Shown here piece by piece: positions 1 to 12,306 of a stretch of 64,000 bases of DNA. The DNA is from Metopolophium dirhodum. Lineage: Eukaryota; Arthropoda; Insecta; Hemiptera; Aphididae. The stretch is from NCBI RefSeq assembly GCF_019925205.1, contig NC_083567.1, forward strand, positions 24,180,001 to 24,244,000, given 5' to 3'. Below the pieces are notes generated by a model that worked only from the letters and a program-made list of their open reading frames with translations, did no database searches and was not told the DNA's origin. The number at the start of each line of letters is the position of its first letter. The stretch's first letter is position 1. A program made the translations under genes and the position numbers.

Positions 1-1480
1 AAAATAAATGTATCAATGTAATCTTCATTTTTACTTAAAGAGTATTTCCCAGTTTACTATTTACAATCTGCAATAATATTGTACCCATACAAAGCGTTCC
101 ATACATAATATAAATCTAACCATCCAGGAACGTGAGTTGAGGCGTGAAATAGCAAAACTACGATGACATTGAATTCGGAAATTTATAATCAGTCAATGAA
201 TTTATTATTATAAATTAACGTAATCTTTTCTAATGACTAATACATATAATAAAATAATATTATTTACATATTATCAGCTAATCGTATTAAGAATAAATAA
301 TAACCTTATAGCGTGGAGTAAACCCAACAAAGCTAACGAAGGGTTAAATAATTTAGAGCTATACAGTATATTTAAAAAAAGGAAAATGTATTCCTGGGAT
401 AATATTGTTTTGACCAATTGGTCACCGTTCCCATTTTATTAGAAAGTTTTGAATTTACAAAAGTTGAATAATAATAATTATAAATTGGACATGAAACAGT
501 TTTAAGCCGGATTTTGGTCTTTTTAATCACTTCTACTGCTCTAAAAAAAAAAGTGCTCACTGAAACAAAAAAAAACACATAATCGTGAAACTAATAGCTT
601 TCTCGGTTTATGCCACCCTCAACCTAAATGTATGTTGAACATAACGTTTTATTATTAATTTCAAAAACATTTATCTAAGCTGAAAGGAATATTTAAAAGA
701 ACTTTTAATTTGTTTTTTTAAAACTATTTAAAGACCTATTGGAAAATTAAATATATTTTTTGTTTCAAATACAGCAAAACTGTATCCGAATTTCTGATAA
801 ACTAAAATATAAATAAATAACTGATTTAATTGTCATACATTTTTATATAATTTCGATTATCATGAATATCATGCCATAGCTATAATACCATATTGCTCAG
901 ATTGTATTGTTATGTGTATTTACAAATATCGGCATTGAGGTTTTTGTTTACTAAAATGTAATATGTCACTACCTAGTTAAACATAGATTTTAAAATTCAT
1001 AGAAAAACATTCAATCAACCGTCATTGCATTTTAGTCAAATCAAAAAATACTATATAGGATGTTCAATTTCACAAGTAATAGAAAAATTATTCCAAATTA
1101 TTAATATTTAAATTATGTTTACTTTAAAACTATAACTAAACATTTTATAATAAATCTCTCTATACATATATACCTATATTGATGTACTATAATTTTATTT
1201 TAATAGGTTCTACCCCCATATTTTAAAATAACATAATAATTCTAGATAACAATTAAATATTTTACGAAATAAAAAAATGTAAAAAGTTCATTCAAAATAT
1301 GTTATTGTTTTGAATTATTGTGATACCGGCCCTGTATAAATAATGAAATGAATACCAACGTTATAATAATATTTACTATACATACATATATAAATATGAA
1401 TACTTTTATTTTTTTATTCGTAAAATAACACGAATTTCACTTGTGTCAACAAATTTAAGAGATCAAACATAAAACAAATC
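1..1480. other. AT-rich intergenic DNA upstream of the first gene
   Basis: This is very AT-rich sequence with short A and T homopolymers. The open frames in it are short, low-complexity and lack splice context. No transposon end, RNA gene or exon was recognised. It presumably holds distal regulatory sequence for the gene at 1570, but nothing specific can be pointed to. Confidence 0.6.
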
Positions 1481-1569
1481 GTATATATATTGGTCGGAAT
1501 TTGGATATTTTATTCATTTAAAATTGACATAAATATCTAATACACTTGCAGAAACTCCGACCAAATATT
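1481..1569 (+). promoter_or_regulatory. Putative core promoter or 5' UTR of the secreted-protein gene
   Basis: A TATATATA run at about 1482-1489 precedes the start codon at 1570. A pair of 13-base inverted arms, TTGGTCGGAATTT (1490-1502) and AAACTCCGACCAA (1552-1564), has one mismatch and brackets the leader. Between them, CACTTGCAG ending at 1551 resembles a splice acceptor. The leader could therefore either begin downstream of the TATA run or be spliced to an unseen upstream non-coding exon. Transcript data would decide; the sequence supports both. Confidence 0.3.
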
Positions 1570-2643
1570 ATGGCTTTCAAGGAAATTGCAATGCTTTCCA
1601 GTTTGGTGGTATGTATTTTTTATAGAGTATAAATTAAAATAATAAACCTTTGGTTAATATAAATTAGGCAACAATTATTAAATTACAAGTAATAGAAGTA
1701 AGAACAAAATCTAACATTTTAAAACTTTAAAATTTAAAAAAAACATAGAAAAAACACTATTTACTGAATTTGATTAGTGCACTTATATAATGAAACAGAT
1801 TAAAATTTTTAAAAAAATTTTACTTAGTTGGACAATGTATGATCAGAATTTAATTTAATACTATAGTTTTACATTGGATATTTACTACCTATGGTATATA
1901 ATAGATTTCGCGTCACATATTTTAAAATAGTTGGGCGCCTAGATAGGTACATCACTACTTCACAGTAACACAAAATAAACAATTAATTGTTATCAACTAT
2001 AAAAATAAATACCCATGTGTTTTTATTAGCTAGTTGGGTTTTTTTTTAATCTTTAATTATATAACATTATTATCATAATTCATAGAGATTTACACTACGT
2101 TTTAGTTATAATTCACTTAGCAATAATTATCACCAAGTACTTAATTACTTTATGTACAAACAAGATGTCCAATATTTAGAAAAAAATAAAATATTTTTAT
2201 AATTTTAGGTGGTCACTATCATAAGTTACAATGTACTAGAAGGCAATGCACAATCAATAGAACCATTAATAGACCAAGATTACTGTAAAGTAAAAGCCGC
2301 ATTGTATGACTTGGGAGAAATTGGAATGAACTTGATGGACGATTCGCAAACATTGAACGACATGCAAAGAGAATATTTTGCTGGAAAAGTCGATTATTCT
2401 GCTGTGGAAAGAGCAAGGAATGAACTTAACAAGACCAAAAATAAGTTGTTCCTAAAACTTATAAAATATATTTGGGCAACAAATGAATTTGAGCCTACAA
2501 TCAATTATCAAACCACAGATCCCCAAAAACTTTACAAAACCATGGACGACTTGGAAAATTACAAAGAAAGCATAGATGAGATGCATGCCGATCTTCTTAA
2601 CTCAATGTCCCCTACTCTCCAACCAACAGTCGTTGGAGCATAA
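1570..2643 (+). CDS. Small secreted protein, two exons, candidate salivary-effector-like
   Basis: The coding sequence joins exon 1 (1570-1608) to exon 2 (2209-2643, stop TAA 2641-2643). The donor is GTATGT at 1609 and the acceptor TTTTAG ends at 2208. The intron is 600 bases, phase 0. The product is 157 residues. Residues 1-27 read as a signal peptide with hydrophobic core LSSLVVVTIIS and a likely cut after GNA (residue 27). The intron falls between residues 13 and 14, so reading exon 2 alone from its GTG misses the true start and half of the signal peptide. The mature part, about 130 residues, is charged and probably mostly helical. It has one cysteine (C39) and one N-glycosylation sequon (N87-K-T89), and no transmembrane segment or recognised enzyme motif. 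Short, lineage-restricted secreted proteins of this build are common among aphid salivary proteins; that role is inference. I do not recognise a named family. Codon use is less AT-skewed than the surroundings, supporting real coding. Confidence 0.8.
1609..2208 (+). other. Phase-0 intron of the secreted-protein gene
   Basis: The intron is bounded by GTATGT and by TTTTAATTTTTATAATTTTAG-like pyrimidine-rich sequence ending in AG. It is AT-rich with no internal open frame or transposon signature. Confidence 0.75.
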
Positions 2644-2728
2644 TACTTATTGTAGTTTTATGTTTTGTTTTTGACTCTGATGTATGTTATTGTTTTTCTA
2701 TTAACCAAACGTAACCGATTACAATTTT

Positions 2729-2734
2729 AATAAA
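2729..2734 (+). terminator. Polyadenylation signal AATAAA
   Basis: A canonical AATAAA lies 86 bases after the stop of the secreted-protein gene, in AT-rich 3' sequence. It is the first such hexamer downstream, which gives a short 3' UTR of about 100-120 bases. Confidence 0.6.
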
Positions 2735-4084
2735 ACAAATGAATCATCGTTAAGTATCCAAACATATTTGTTATAAATTAATATTATATTCCTTCGAAAT
2801 CCTTTCAGAAAAGATAAGTATTTTATGAGTATTATATATTCCTTTAGACTTTAGAGGATCAAACAACCTGTATAAATATGCATACCTATTAGGAATAGGT
2901 AACCTATTTCATTAATAAAATATTTTAGTGAAGTTCAAGTACTTATATTAAAAATAAATTATTATTTATTGATACTTAAGATATTTTGATTTAATGTCTA
3001 ACACATTTAATTATTGAAGGTGCTATTTACAGAGATGAGGTGTTAAAGTAAAATTTAAAAATTATATTTACCATTTTTTTTCTATACTTAACTGTGTAGA
3101 ACACAAGCGCAAAAAAATTGCCTTTTTAATAAACTACAAGTAAAAATCATTTTTTGTTTTTCGTCCATTTATTATAGTTTTAAGTAAACGTTTACGCTTG
3201 CTGTTTGCTTCGATCAAATTATAAATTTAATGTGTGTGAATTGTAAAATTTGTCTTTCATAGTTTCATGTGACGGCGTTATTATTCTGGGCTTTTGATAG
3301 TCATTGGTTCATTCGAAGGTGGCTCAGTCCAGAGGTTTAATGAATATTTCTTGCCATTTTCAATAAATTTATATACCTTGGTGGCTAGGTAACAATAGTT
3401 TTAAAAAATCCTATTTCATTTGAGCTTATACTGTTTATACAGTATATTATAATTTATATTCAGTATTGCATATTTATTGTAAATGATTATCAACTAAATT
3501 TTAACTGAACTCGATCACTGTTGTATTTTGAAAAAGAAAAATACTGCAGTAACCTATTTAAGTAATAATTAATATAAGGATCGTAAAATATTAAACTGAA
3601 ACTTATACAGTGCAACTGGCACAATATGTTAACAGATAAAACAATTTATTTTGCGATTTTATTCCATTACTAAGATACAAAAGCAAGAATCAATTTTGCA
3701 CTTTTGGAATGGGCTATTAAAAAAAATATTGCGCTTTTGGGTATCACCGAAAAATGTAAGGACTTACCTACAGGTTATTAGGTGATCATAAAAACGCAAA
3801 ACATATAAATTATGTATAATCTAATAAAAATGTTAAATATAATCAATCTAAATCAATTGTTGAGAATAAATATTATTCACCAATGAGTTTTGTTGAGAGT
3901 TTCCGTAAACTGCAGTGGTTCCAATGATCAAGTTGTAGCTAAATTGTAAGGCATCCAACAGGCATATATTATATCAAAAATATAACATTTACTGCGCAGA
4001 TTTAACGTGGGCATTACAATGCGAATAAGTATAATATATTAGTTTATATTATATTTATAATGCAATATATTTTATTATTATGTA
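2735..4084. other. AT-rich intergenic DNA, no feature seen
   Basis: No coding frame, RNA gene or recognised repeat end was found. Composition is uniformly AT-rich. Confidence 0.55.
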
Positions 4085-4680
4085 ACTTTCATCCACAAAC
4101 AAGTTTACAAAATAATCTTTTCTTGTATTTTCCACCGTCGTTTCGGGCACCTGCAACCCCATTTCCGTTTTTTATTTTCTTAGGGCAATAAAAACCACAC
4201 ACGCCGGACACGACATAATAATACAATAATATTATATATCGTACAACATACATGTGCATTGTCATACACAATTCATTCTAATACAGCGGCGGCATTATAT
4301 TGTTGGCAGTCAATTGACTTCTATTGACTACGGGTCTCTCGCCCAGAGTATATCCGGCTAAGATGTTTGCGTTTGCGATCTAACTTTCTGCTTGTCGCCG
4401 TCGTATTTACATTTAATTAGGTATACGCGAAACCCGGGAGTACGGTATTGTATACTATATTATGCGGTGTGTGCGTGTACGCGTGACCGAGGTCGTAGCC
4501 GTTTATAACCACGTATACCGGACGCACGCCGAAGGGTATTTCTGCGCAGTCGGACTCCGATATTGTACCCATATTACAGTGACTTGAAAAAATTCGATAT
4601 GGTTGTTTTTTTTTTTTTTTTACATGTCGCCTTGTCTACACGTCGTGACGCGATTTATACGCACTGTGAATATAAAATGT
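4085..4680. other. CpG-richer islet, possible regulatory region
   Basis: GC content and CpG frequency rise clearly above the flanks (for example GTGTGCGTGTACGCGTGACC near 4467-4486). Short frames here lack start context and splice signals. In this genome such islets often coincide with promoters or unmethylated first exons, but no exon boundary can be defined here. It ends in a poly-T run near 4607-4620. Confidence 0.3.
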
Positions 4681-4855
4681 ATATTTCGGCGTTAAGTATT
4701 CGAATTTAGAACACAAATGTAATAAATAAATAATAAACGAAAATAGCAGCGGGAACATCGTGGTAGAAATCGAATCGTTGAATATTTTCATAGAATCTTA
4801 CACCATAGTATAAAAACTACAATGACTATGTATTTCGCTATATTTATAATAATAA

Positions 4856-6003
4856 AAAAGGTGGTCAAGTGGGTGTCACTCGCTGCTGTACAATAGGTAA
4901 AATATGGGTCACTGTAATAGATGGTGTTAAATGTTAATTCAATGATAATATAATATCATATTGTATAAGAAAAACGATCAGTCAGTCTATGATATTACTA
5001 AGTACCTATAGGTATATTTGATGATATTATTGTGAATAAATTAATTTATATATTATTATACCTAACCTCTTTACGTGAAACTTTGTTTTAAATTTTCAAT
5101 CCTTAGTTGAACATTTTATACATTTTAAACTACAAAATAATTATTAAATTTTAAATATGATAAGTTATGTCAAAAATCAAACTTTAAATGCTTATAAAAA
5201 AAACTTGTGCCTGTATTTTTAATATTTTTAAGCTAATATTGTAACAATATATAAAGATCCTTGTATTAATTTTTTACGCTTTTCAGCCCCACTAATAAAA
5301 TTGTATTGATGAAATTTGTAGAAAAAAAAACTAATAAAATTGAAATTTGAAATTGTCGTTAAACAGCTAAAATGAGTCCATTTTTTTCAAAATTGTATGG
5401 TGTATAGAAAATGGAAATATAAACATTCAGTGAAACTTTTATGTATTTACAGTTATTCGTTATTGAATTACAACAAAATAAGAAAATCGCTAATGAGAAA
5501 TCGAGTGAATATGCAATGTTGTAAAAATATGAACTTCAAACGTTCATAAAAATTTGGTTTGACTTTCTTGTAGACATTTTTATTTTTATAAAGATGTCTA
5601 CAAACTTATGAGGAATCTTGTATTTCATTTTCAAATCTAAGATTTAAAAAAAAAAAATTATGAATTTTAAGCTAAAAATAATTTGCACATTTTTGTTATT
5701 TTTTCGAATTTTGTCTATTTTAACTTTAAATGCTTATAAAAAAAAATCATGGGTATGGATATTTAATATTTTTCAAATACCATTGTAATAATATATTAAG
5801 AGCCCTTGTATTAAATCGTCATGCTTTTTTTAATGTTGTTTTTCCTGGCGCTTCTTAAAACTATTCGGAATTTTAAATGTTGACCTCCCGTATGCACTAA
5901 CTAGATTCACTTCCCCATTGAACAAGATACTAACTATTGGTGTTGAATAAAATCGAAGCAGTTTTTCTGCCACGAACCGTGATGACAAACATAAAAAGAA
6001 AAA
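4856..6003 (+). repeat. Unclassified interspersed repeat, copy A of a tandem pair
   Basis: It starts with GGTGGTCAAGTGGGTGTCAC and shares its order of motifs with the next copy: the CTGCTGTACAATAGG block, GGGTCACTGTAATAGATG, TATAAGAAAAACGAT, then AACTTTAAATGCTTATAAAA (about 5181), a second copy of that motif near 5725, and AACTAGATTCACTT near 5901. It ends at GTGATGACAAACATAAAAAG. No transposase or reverse transcriptase reading frame was found. The same motifs recur at 17.4, 19.5, 44.6 and 47.3 kb, so this is a dispersed family, probably non-autonomous. Confidence 0.65.
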
Positions 6004-6735
6004 GGTGGGTAAGTGGATGTCGCTCTGCTGTACAGTAGGTTACAAGTGGGTCACTGTAATGGATGATGTTAAATTTGAATTCAATGATATAATATTATCA
6101 TTGTATAAGAAAAACGATTCAGAGTGAAAACGGTCAGTCAGCCTATCATATTACCAAGTATATTTGATGATAATATTATTGTGAATAAAGTAATTTATAT
6201 ATAACCTAATTACGTGAAGCCTTGTTTTCAATTTTCAATCCTTAGCTATAAAAGTTGAACATTTTATAAATTTTGTCAAAATTTGAACTTTGAATGCTTA
6301 TAAAAAAAAATTTTGCCTATTCCATCACATTGGAAATTATCCAGTGTCCTATTGTGACTTACTAACAATTTGGGCAAAAAAAAGAACCAAATATATATAA
6401 ATCTATGGATTGTGCCCAATCAGAGTGACTACCAAATTACAGTAATTTGCATAACTGCATTAGCAGTCATGTCCGTCAACGTGTTAATATTTTTCAACTG
6501 CTATTAGAACGATGTATCAGGAGCCTTGGGAAACTTTTACTTTTGGTCCCCCAAAGTACCAACTAGATTCACTTTCTTATCAGAAAAGTTACTGTTGAAG
6601 AAAATCCAAGCACTTTTACTGTCCTAAAAGGTGATGACAGACACAAAAACAATAAAAAAATAAATAAAAATTAAATTAAATAACACACAACATTGTAAAA
6701 TTAATACATTCATCGCTCCGCTCAGAATCTAAAAG
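6004..6735 (+). repeat. Unclassified interspersed repeat, copy B of a tandem pair
   Basis: This copy directly abuts copy A and begins with GGTGGGTAAGTGGATGTCGC. It repeats the same motif series over about 330 bases, then carries AAAGTACCAACTAGATTCAC and GGTGATGACAGACACAAAAA. It ends with the family's 3' signature, CATTCATCGCTCCGCTCAGA followed by ATCTAAAAG (about 6708-6735). It is shorter than copy A because the middle section is missing. The terminal signature recurs reverse-complemented at 19.5 kb and in degraded form at 45.4 kb. Confidence 0.65.
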
Positions 6736-6894
6736 CAATTTTAAAACTAATTGGACACACAGAATTTAAGCTACTGTTTGTACAACTAAGGACGAATGGC
6801 GACAAATGCCATTTAACGGGAAAAACTGTCCCCGTTTACGAGAAAAAACCAATATTCTTGATTAAAAATACATATTTTTCAAATATTGTGCATA

Positions 6895-7450
6895 CGAATC
6901 ACTTTTTTTAAATTTTTAACATACAACGGTAACATTTATTAATGAATATTATTATTATTATTATTATACTGATTCTCAATTATAAGTCGTATTATATTCA
7001 AACATTTAAAACTTTTTTTATACAGTTAGATAAAAACTTCAAACATTTTGATAAGCTAAACAAGAAAACGGCTGAAAAATGTAATCCAATAATCATCAAG
7101 TGCAAATAGTAATAACTAAATTACGAAAAAAGAAAATTGTCCATATAAATTATGACTGAAATGGTTGACCCAATAAAACGAATCACTCGAATTTTTAACT
7201 TCTTATCGGTAACAATAAATTATTAATTACCTACTATTATTAGTATTATTTTTTTTATGATACTGATTCGCAATAATAAGTCGTATTATATTCAAACATT
7301 TAAAATTTTTCAGTAAAAACTTTTTTTTATATAGTTAGTTAAAAACTTCAAACTTTTTGATTATCTAAACGAGAAAACGTCTGAAAAATATAAACCGATA
7401 ATCGTCAAGTGTAAATGGTAATGACTATATTATTATGAAAAAAGTTTTCT
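6895..7450. repeat. Tandem duplication of about 260 bases
   Basis: Two adjacent units (about 6895-7135 and 7180-7450) share long blocks in the same order: CGAATCACT, TACTGATTC.CAAT.ATAAG, TCGTATTATATTCAAACATT, AGTTAG.TAAAAACTTCAAAC, GA.AAGCTAAAC-like sequence, GAAAACG.CTGAAAAAT and ATAATC.TCAAGTG.AAATG. They differ by substitutions and small indels, so the duplication is not recent. No open frame or terminal repeat was recognised. Confidence 0.65.
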
Positions 7451-10400
7451 TTTTTTATGAAATTCTTAACACAATAAGTAAAATTGTTAGTCTTGTTCAT
7501 AATATTTTATTTCTAATAGAATTATATATATATACATATATACATATGCCATACGTTGCATACAATTAACATTTTACTGTTGAGCACGTGTAGATGGTAC
7601 TAATAATGCTTAGTATTTAATATTCAAAACCAATTACAGTTTATAATCTAAATAAATAACGAGTACATTATATAAGTATACTTATTATACATATATGTTA
7701 TTGTTAATACGTCAGTTGTTAGTACAAACGATACAATTCAGGTTGCTATTGCAATATTATTACGATTGAAACCGATAGTTGGATAAACTATGTTCAGACT
7801 AATAACATGTGTTATGTTATCACTATTTGTTGCAATTTTAAAATATTTTATACTACCTAAGTATAAATATTGAATTAGCATTATAAATACGTTCCTTATT
7901 TGTTAGAAAAACAAACGCACGAAAAGGTACAGCTTAATATACAAAACGTAGTTTTAATTAATGGTAAACAATGCTATGGAAATAACAAAGAATAAAAAGA
8001 AGTAGGTATAATACTGCAATAACATTAAAAAAATATATCAAGTTTATACTAGGATCACGGTTGCATATTATAAACATTAAACTAGGTATTTTATTTTGAA
8101 TCCGATTTCATGTAGAAATGATTGAACGCATTTTTAGTGTCCACGTGATACATTTTAGAAACTGTCATAGGTGGAGTCAACAAAAGTTGTCAGAATATAT
8201 ATTCATCCCTTATATATGTTAATATTCTTCAATTTCCGGACTTGTGATACAAACTGAGTAAATAATGTGTCTAGAATATAAATATGTGTTACTTTTCACG
8301 TATACTCATATTTTGAACATTTCTTTGTCACAAGTTTTATCTTCGTTTTTTTTCTCGTAATTATCTTCGTCATATTTATAAATACCTACCATTGTTTTAT
8401 AAGACAAGTAAAAATGCAGTTGTGTTATGACAAATTTATTATAACTACGTACTAGTGAATGTACAGCAAAATATACTTTTTCTGCGAACAAAAGTTTAAC
8501 ATTATTTTTAAGAAACAATGTAATTTATAATGATTCTTTTGTATGAAGCCTTTTCAAATCGATTATTAATGCTGTGTACAACTTAATTAAAAAAGTTAAT
8601 TGAACAAATCAAGAAAACTTCCCATATTTATGCATATTATTATTGATTTAATATCTCTACTGTAATTTTAACAAATACGCCAACAGTATGAGACACTAGA
8701 GAGAGTTTCTGTAAGTGTTTGACCCAAAGAAAAAGTGAACTATCATTGGTAATATAAAATATTATGATGCAGTTATACTAGTTGTAAGTAAGTTCAGAGT
8801 AATTGATCAAATTGAACGTAATATTTTGGCGTGAGTGATATAAATTACCAATATGACGTATATGGCATATTGGCATTATCGGATCGTTATTTTTATCACA
8901 CGACGTTCTATTATTCTATTATACCGTTGATACAATTTTATATTATTATATTATTATGTCCTTGATTTCGGTATGATATTGACACCGTGCAGGAGACACA
9001 TTAGCAGAGTATTTTGCACGCATAGTCCCTTCAAATTTATCTTTCATTAGTGTATTATTATATACTGACAAACACTAACGTATAGGTATGCACATAATAT
9101 TATATTAATATTCGTGCGTAAGACTTTCAGTATAATGTTATTAAGTACCTACAGTGTGATAATACGGAGTCTTTCATTTGGTTTTCATTTGGTTTTTAGT
9201 AAAGAATGCGTTGCGACCGTATTCGGCTATGCAATAATGGATTTTTAGTTTTTATTATGTTGGACATAATATTATTTTGGTCGCATTATCATATTAATAT
9301 TATGTTTACGATCGCTTGTTCTTCACACACACTTATTAAGGAGACAAATCATTATCGTGTAAAGCCCCAGCAGACCTCTGTGAACCATGTGTAATTATAA
9401 CTATCAATATTGCATTTTATCGCTACGTGTTAATACAAAATAACATGTAATATAAGCTACAGTCGTTTGGATACCATAAACGTGGTCATGACAATATTAT
9501 TATAAATATAATATTTTAACACCATAGCAGATAGTATTATGAACCGATTTAATATTTTTGATGGTTTTTGTGATATAGATATAATACTCATTTGTCCGTT
9601 TTCTTTATTATTCAGTGTTCGTCGTCATGACTTACATCTGAATATCGCGTTTTATTATATAGCATTATTGTATTGGCTATTATATATTATTATTACGGAG
9701 TGAAACGATTGTATTGCGCACGTCGTAATGACGACTCCTCGTGTAAGATGTATTTTATGTAGACAACAACAACAATTTAAAGCACCTCGGGGACTCCATT
9801 TATACGTGTCAGTGCGCTTTATCATATTTTTTTTCACCATTCGTGATAACTGATTAAATTCAAACTCTAGTTCCCAGATATCTACCACGGTTATATTATG
9901 CCTATAACTCGTGTCTATAAATATATTTTGATTTAATTTGATAAATGACTCCCTACAATGTACCTTTGTAACATTTGCAGAAATTACCTATGTGTATTTT
10001 TTTTTATAGATGTTTTAATTTTAAATAAACAGTTATTTTTTTATTTATTTCTAAAAACAGAAGAGCTAACTTAATACGCCCGACCAGCGAATTACATTAA
10101 CTTAATATTCCAAGAATGTTAGACTGACAAAAAAAACGTTGAACTAAAATGTATACATGTCGTCGCTATACCACTTAGGTACATAATATATTAAGTATAA
10201 TTACTATATATACATATATTTTTTATACTTTATCAAAATAGTTATTTTTAATTCATTGTAATTGAACATCAAACAAAAATAAAACGTACTTTTTTAAAAC
10301 CCGTCGCATTCAATTATTTTAATTATGCGGATGACAGCTGTTTACACTAAAACCGACGTATATGGGTCAGAGCAGAGTTGGAGATAAAAATAATAACAGT

Positions 10401-10480
10401 AAAAAAATAAAAAATAAATGAAATGAAATAATTTTGGTTGATGTAATTAAAGATCGACCAGCACGATAATTCGGGTATAA
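7451..10480. other. AT-rich DNA, nothing supported
   Basis: This is AT-rich DNA with many TATTATTA and TACCTA motifs. A slightly CpG-richer patch at 9600-9800 has no exon-like structure. Short frames such as those at 8306-8518 and 9206-9394 are low-complexity and lack initiation or splice context. Confidence 0.5.
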
Positions 10481-11720
10481 TTCCCTTATAAACAAGAAAT
10501 AGCAATGTCCACTGCCGCCTCCATCACCTCCACCGCCATATCCACCACAGCTACAGTACTTCTACCGTCACGCCACGACCACCATCGCTATACCACCATA
10601 ATACGCGGACGGACGGATTAAACGAGCGCTCACTCGAGGTTCGCTGGTTCGCATATTATAATATTATACGTACGGGGTTGTTTTTTTTCATTCGTTATTA
10701 TTATTATTGTAGTCGTGTATTCGCGTGCATTTCCGACCCCTCCGAACCAATGACGGCCGTAAAACACATCGTTCGAATTAGCAAACGACTCGCGGCCATT
10801 TGACTTCGACAAGAATAATAATAATTACCTACACGCAATAATATTACACCTGATTGTAATGTTACAACGCGACACATCGGGCAGGATTTTTATCAGCGGG
10901 AATCGTGATAACGGACACCGTACGCGTTACCACAACTGTAAGACGGCGGCCCGTGCCTTATACCTTATACCATTGATTGAATCAATGCTTATACGTACAC
11001 TATTATAATGATATTATATTATACTGTGCACGGCTGCCATCGTCGTCGTCGTACAAGGCCGTGGCCTAGGTAACAAGTTTTCCGATTCCGTCGACTGCTA
11101 GCCAATGTGAGAGCCGGGGTGCGCGAGCGCGTCTCCTAAATCACTCGGTTGTTTCCCGTGCGCGCACGTGAAAACGACATTTTCCCGGCACATATTTATC
11201 GTACGTTATTTTATATTTATGTCGGTAAAAAAAAAAAAAACAAAAAATATTTATCTCAAAACTTGGTAAGCCCACGGTTCACCCGCCAACGTCCTATCGT
11301 CTATTTATCCGCGACGAATGTTCGAACTAAATAGGTAACGTATATTATAAGTTATCACACACCGGAACAAAAATATGTGCTCACAATAACTAAACATATA
11401 TATATATATTGTGTAATAATATTCTTCGGCAGTTTTGCCGACTACGGTGTGACGCCGACTGCAGCAGCCGACCCCCGAGAACAAAAGGCTTTCATTACAC
11501 TACGAGATGCCATTATTATAATATTACCATTCGTTTATTCATTCGTTCGTTCGTTCGAACGTAGAACAATGTTTCGCGAAAGTTTCTTGAGACTACGAAA
11601 CTCTTCACGCGATGACGGCTTTACGCCGCTGCAGAGGCCCATACACATTTTGACACACGCGTCTTGTCATCCAGAGCAGACGGACTCAACCGAATAAAAT
11701 ATAACACCGAGCACATCGCA
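10481..11720. other. CpG-rich islet, possible promoter region
   Basis: CpG and GC content rise, with runs such as CCTCCATCACCTCCACCGCC (about 10518), CGTCGTCGTCGTAC (about 11040) and GGTGCGCGAGCGCGTCTCC (about 11117). Frames of 60-106 codons here begin at weak or non-ATG starts and have no convincing donor or acceptor, so none is called as a gene. A role as a promoter or unmethylated regulatory region is inference from composition only. Confidence 0.3.
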
Positions 11721-12230
11721 TAAATAATAAATACACTGTTATTTGTACACATTAGTTGTAGTATTTGTGCACCCACGGATTTCACAATTACCATGCCGGT
11801 ATACTACGTGTGTTTCTCGTCTTTATAGTTAATATATATATCGTAATATATTATGTACACGCGCCGAGGAGTTAATCATTATTACCACTATACAATGTAA
11901 TATAATATTATTATTATCATGCGACACACAGCACACGTATTCATAATACGCCATCTCGGCAAACCGTTGAGTCACATGATCACATTGTCCCGATACCATC
12001 CCCTGCAGGGCCGCGGTCGTCGGTGTGTGTACGTTATTATACCGCGGTATAATATTATTATTTAAGTATTACGATACCTGATTATTAACGGACATTAGAT
12101 TTTCACGAGCATTTTAATAACATATAGTTATCGTTTTATTATGATATTGCGTACGTAACATATTATGTATAGATTCCGTGAATCGCAGGTACGACAAATT
12201 CGTTTTGATTTGATTTTAATTTGTTTACAG

Positions 12231-12306
12231 TTATAGGAACACCCTTCCACGAACAGTTAGAAAAACTTGGGAGATATCCATTCGTTCGATTTCTGCGATT
12301 ATCTCG
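12231..12306 (+). other. Possible small internal exon (76 bases)
   Basis: A good acceptor (TTAATTTGTTTACAG ending at 12230) is followed by 76 bases that are more GC-balanced than the flanks and end at a GTAACA donor (12307). Two of three frames are open; one reads IGTPFHEQLEKLGRYPFVRF. The segment is too short to exclude chance, and no partner exon was found. Confidence 0.2.

Noticed and set aside
2219..2416. Minus-strand frame of 65 codons over exon 2 of the secreted-protein gene
   Set aside because: It is the antisense shadow of a frame with a signal peptide, splice sites and a polyadenylation signal on the plus strand.
11377..11697. Plus-strand frame of 106 codons in the CpG-rich tract
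   Set aside because: It starts at a non-ATG codon, begins with a TATATA-encoded I/Y run, and has no splice sites or recognised domain. Its length is explained by GC-rich sequence with few stops.
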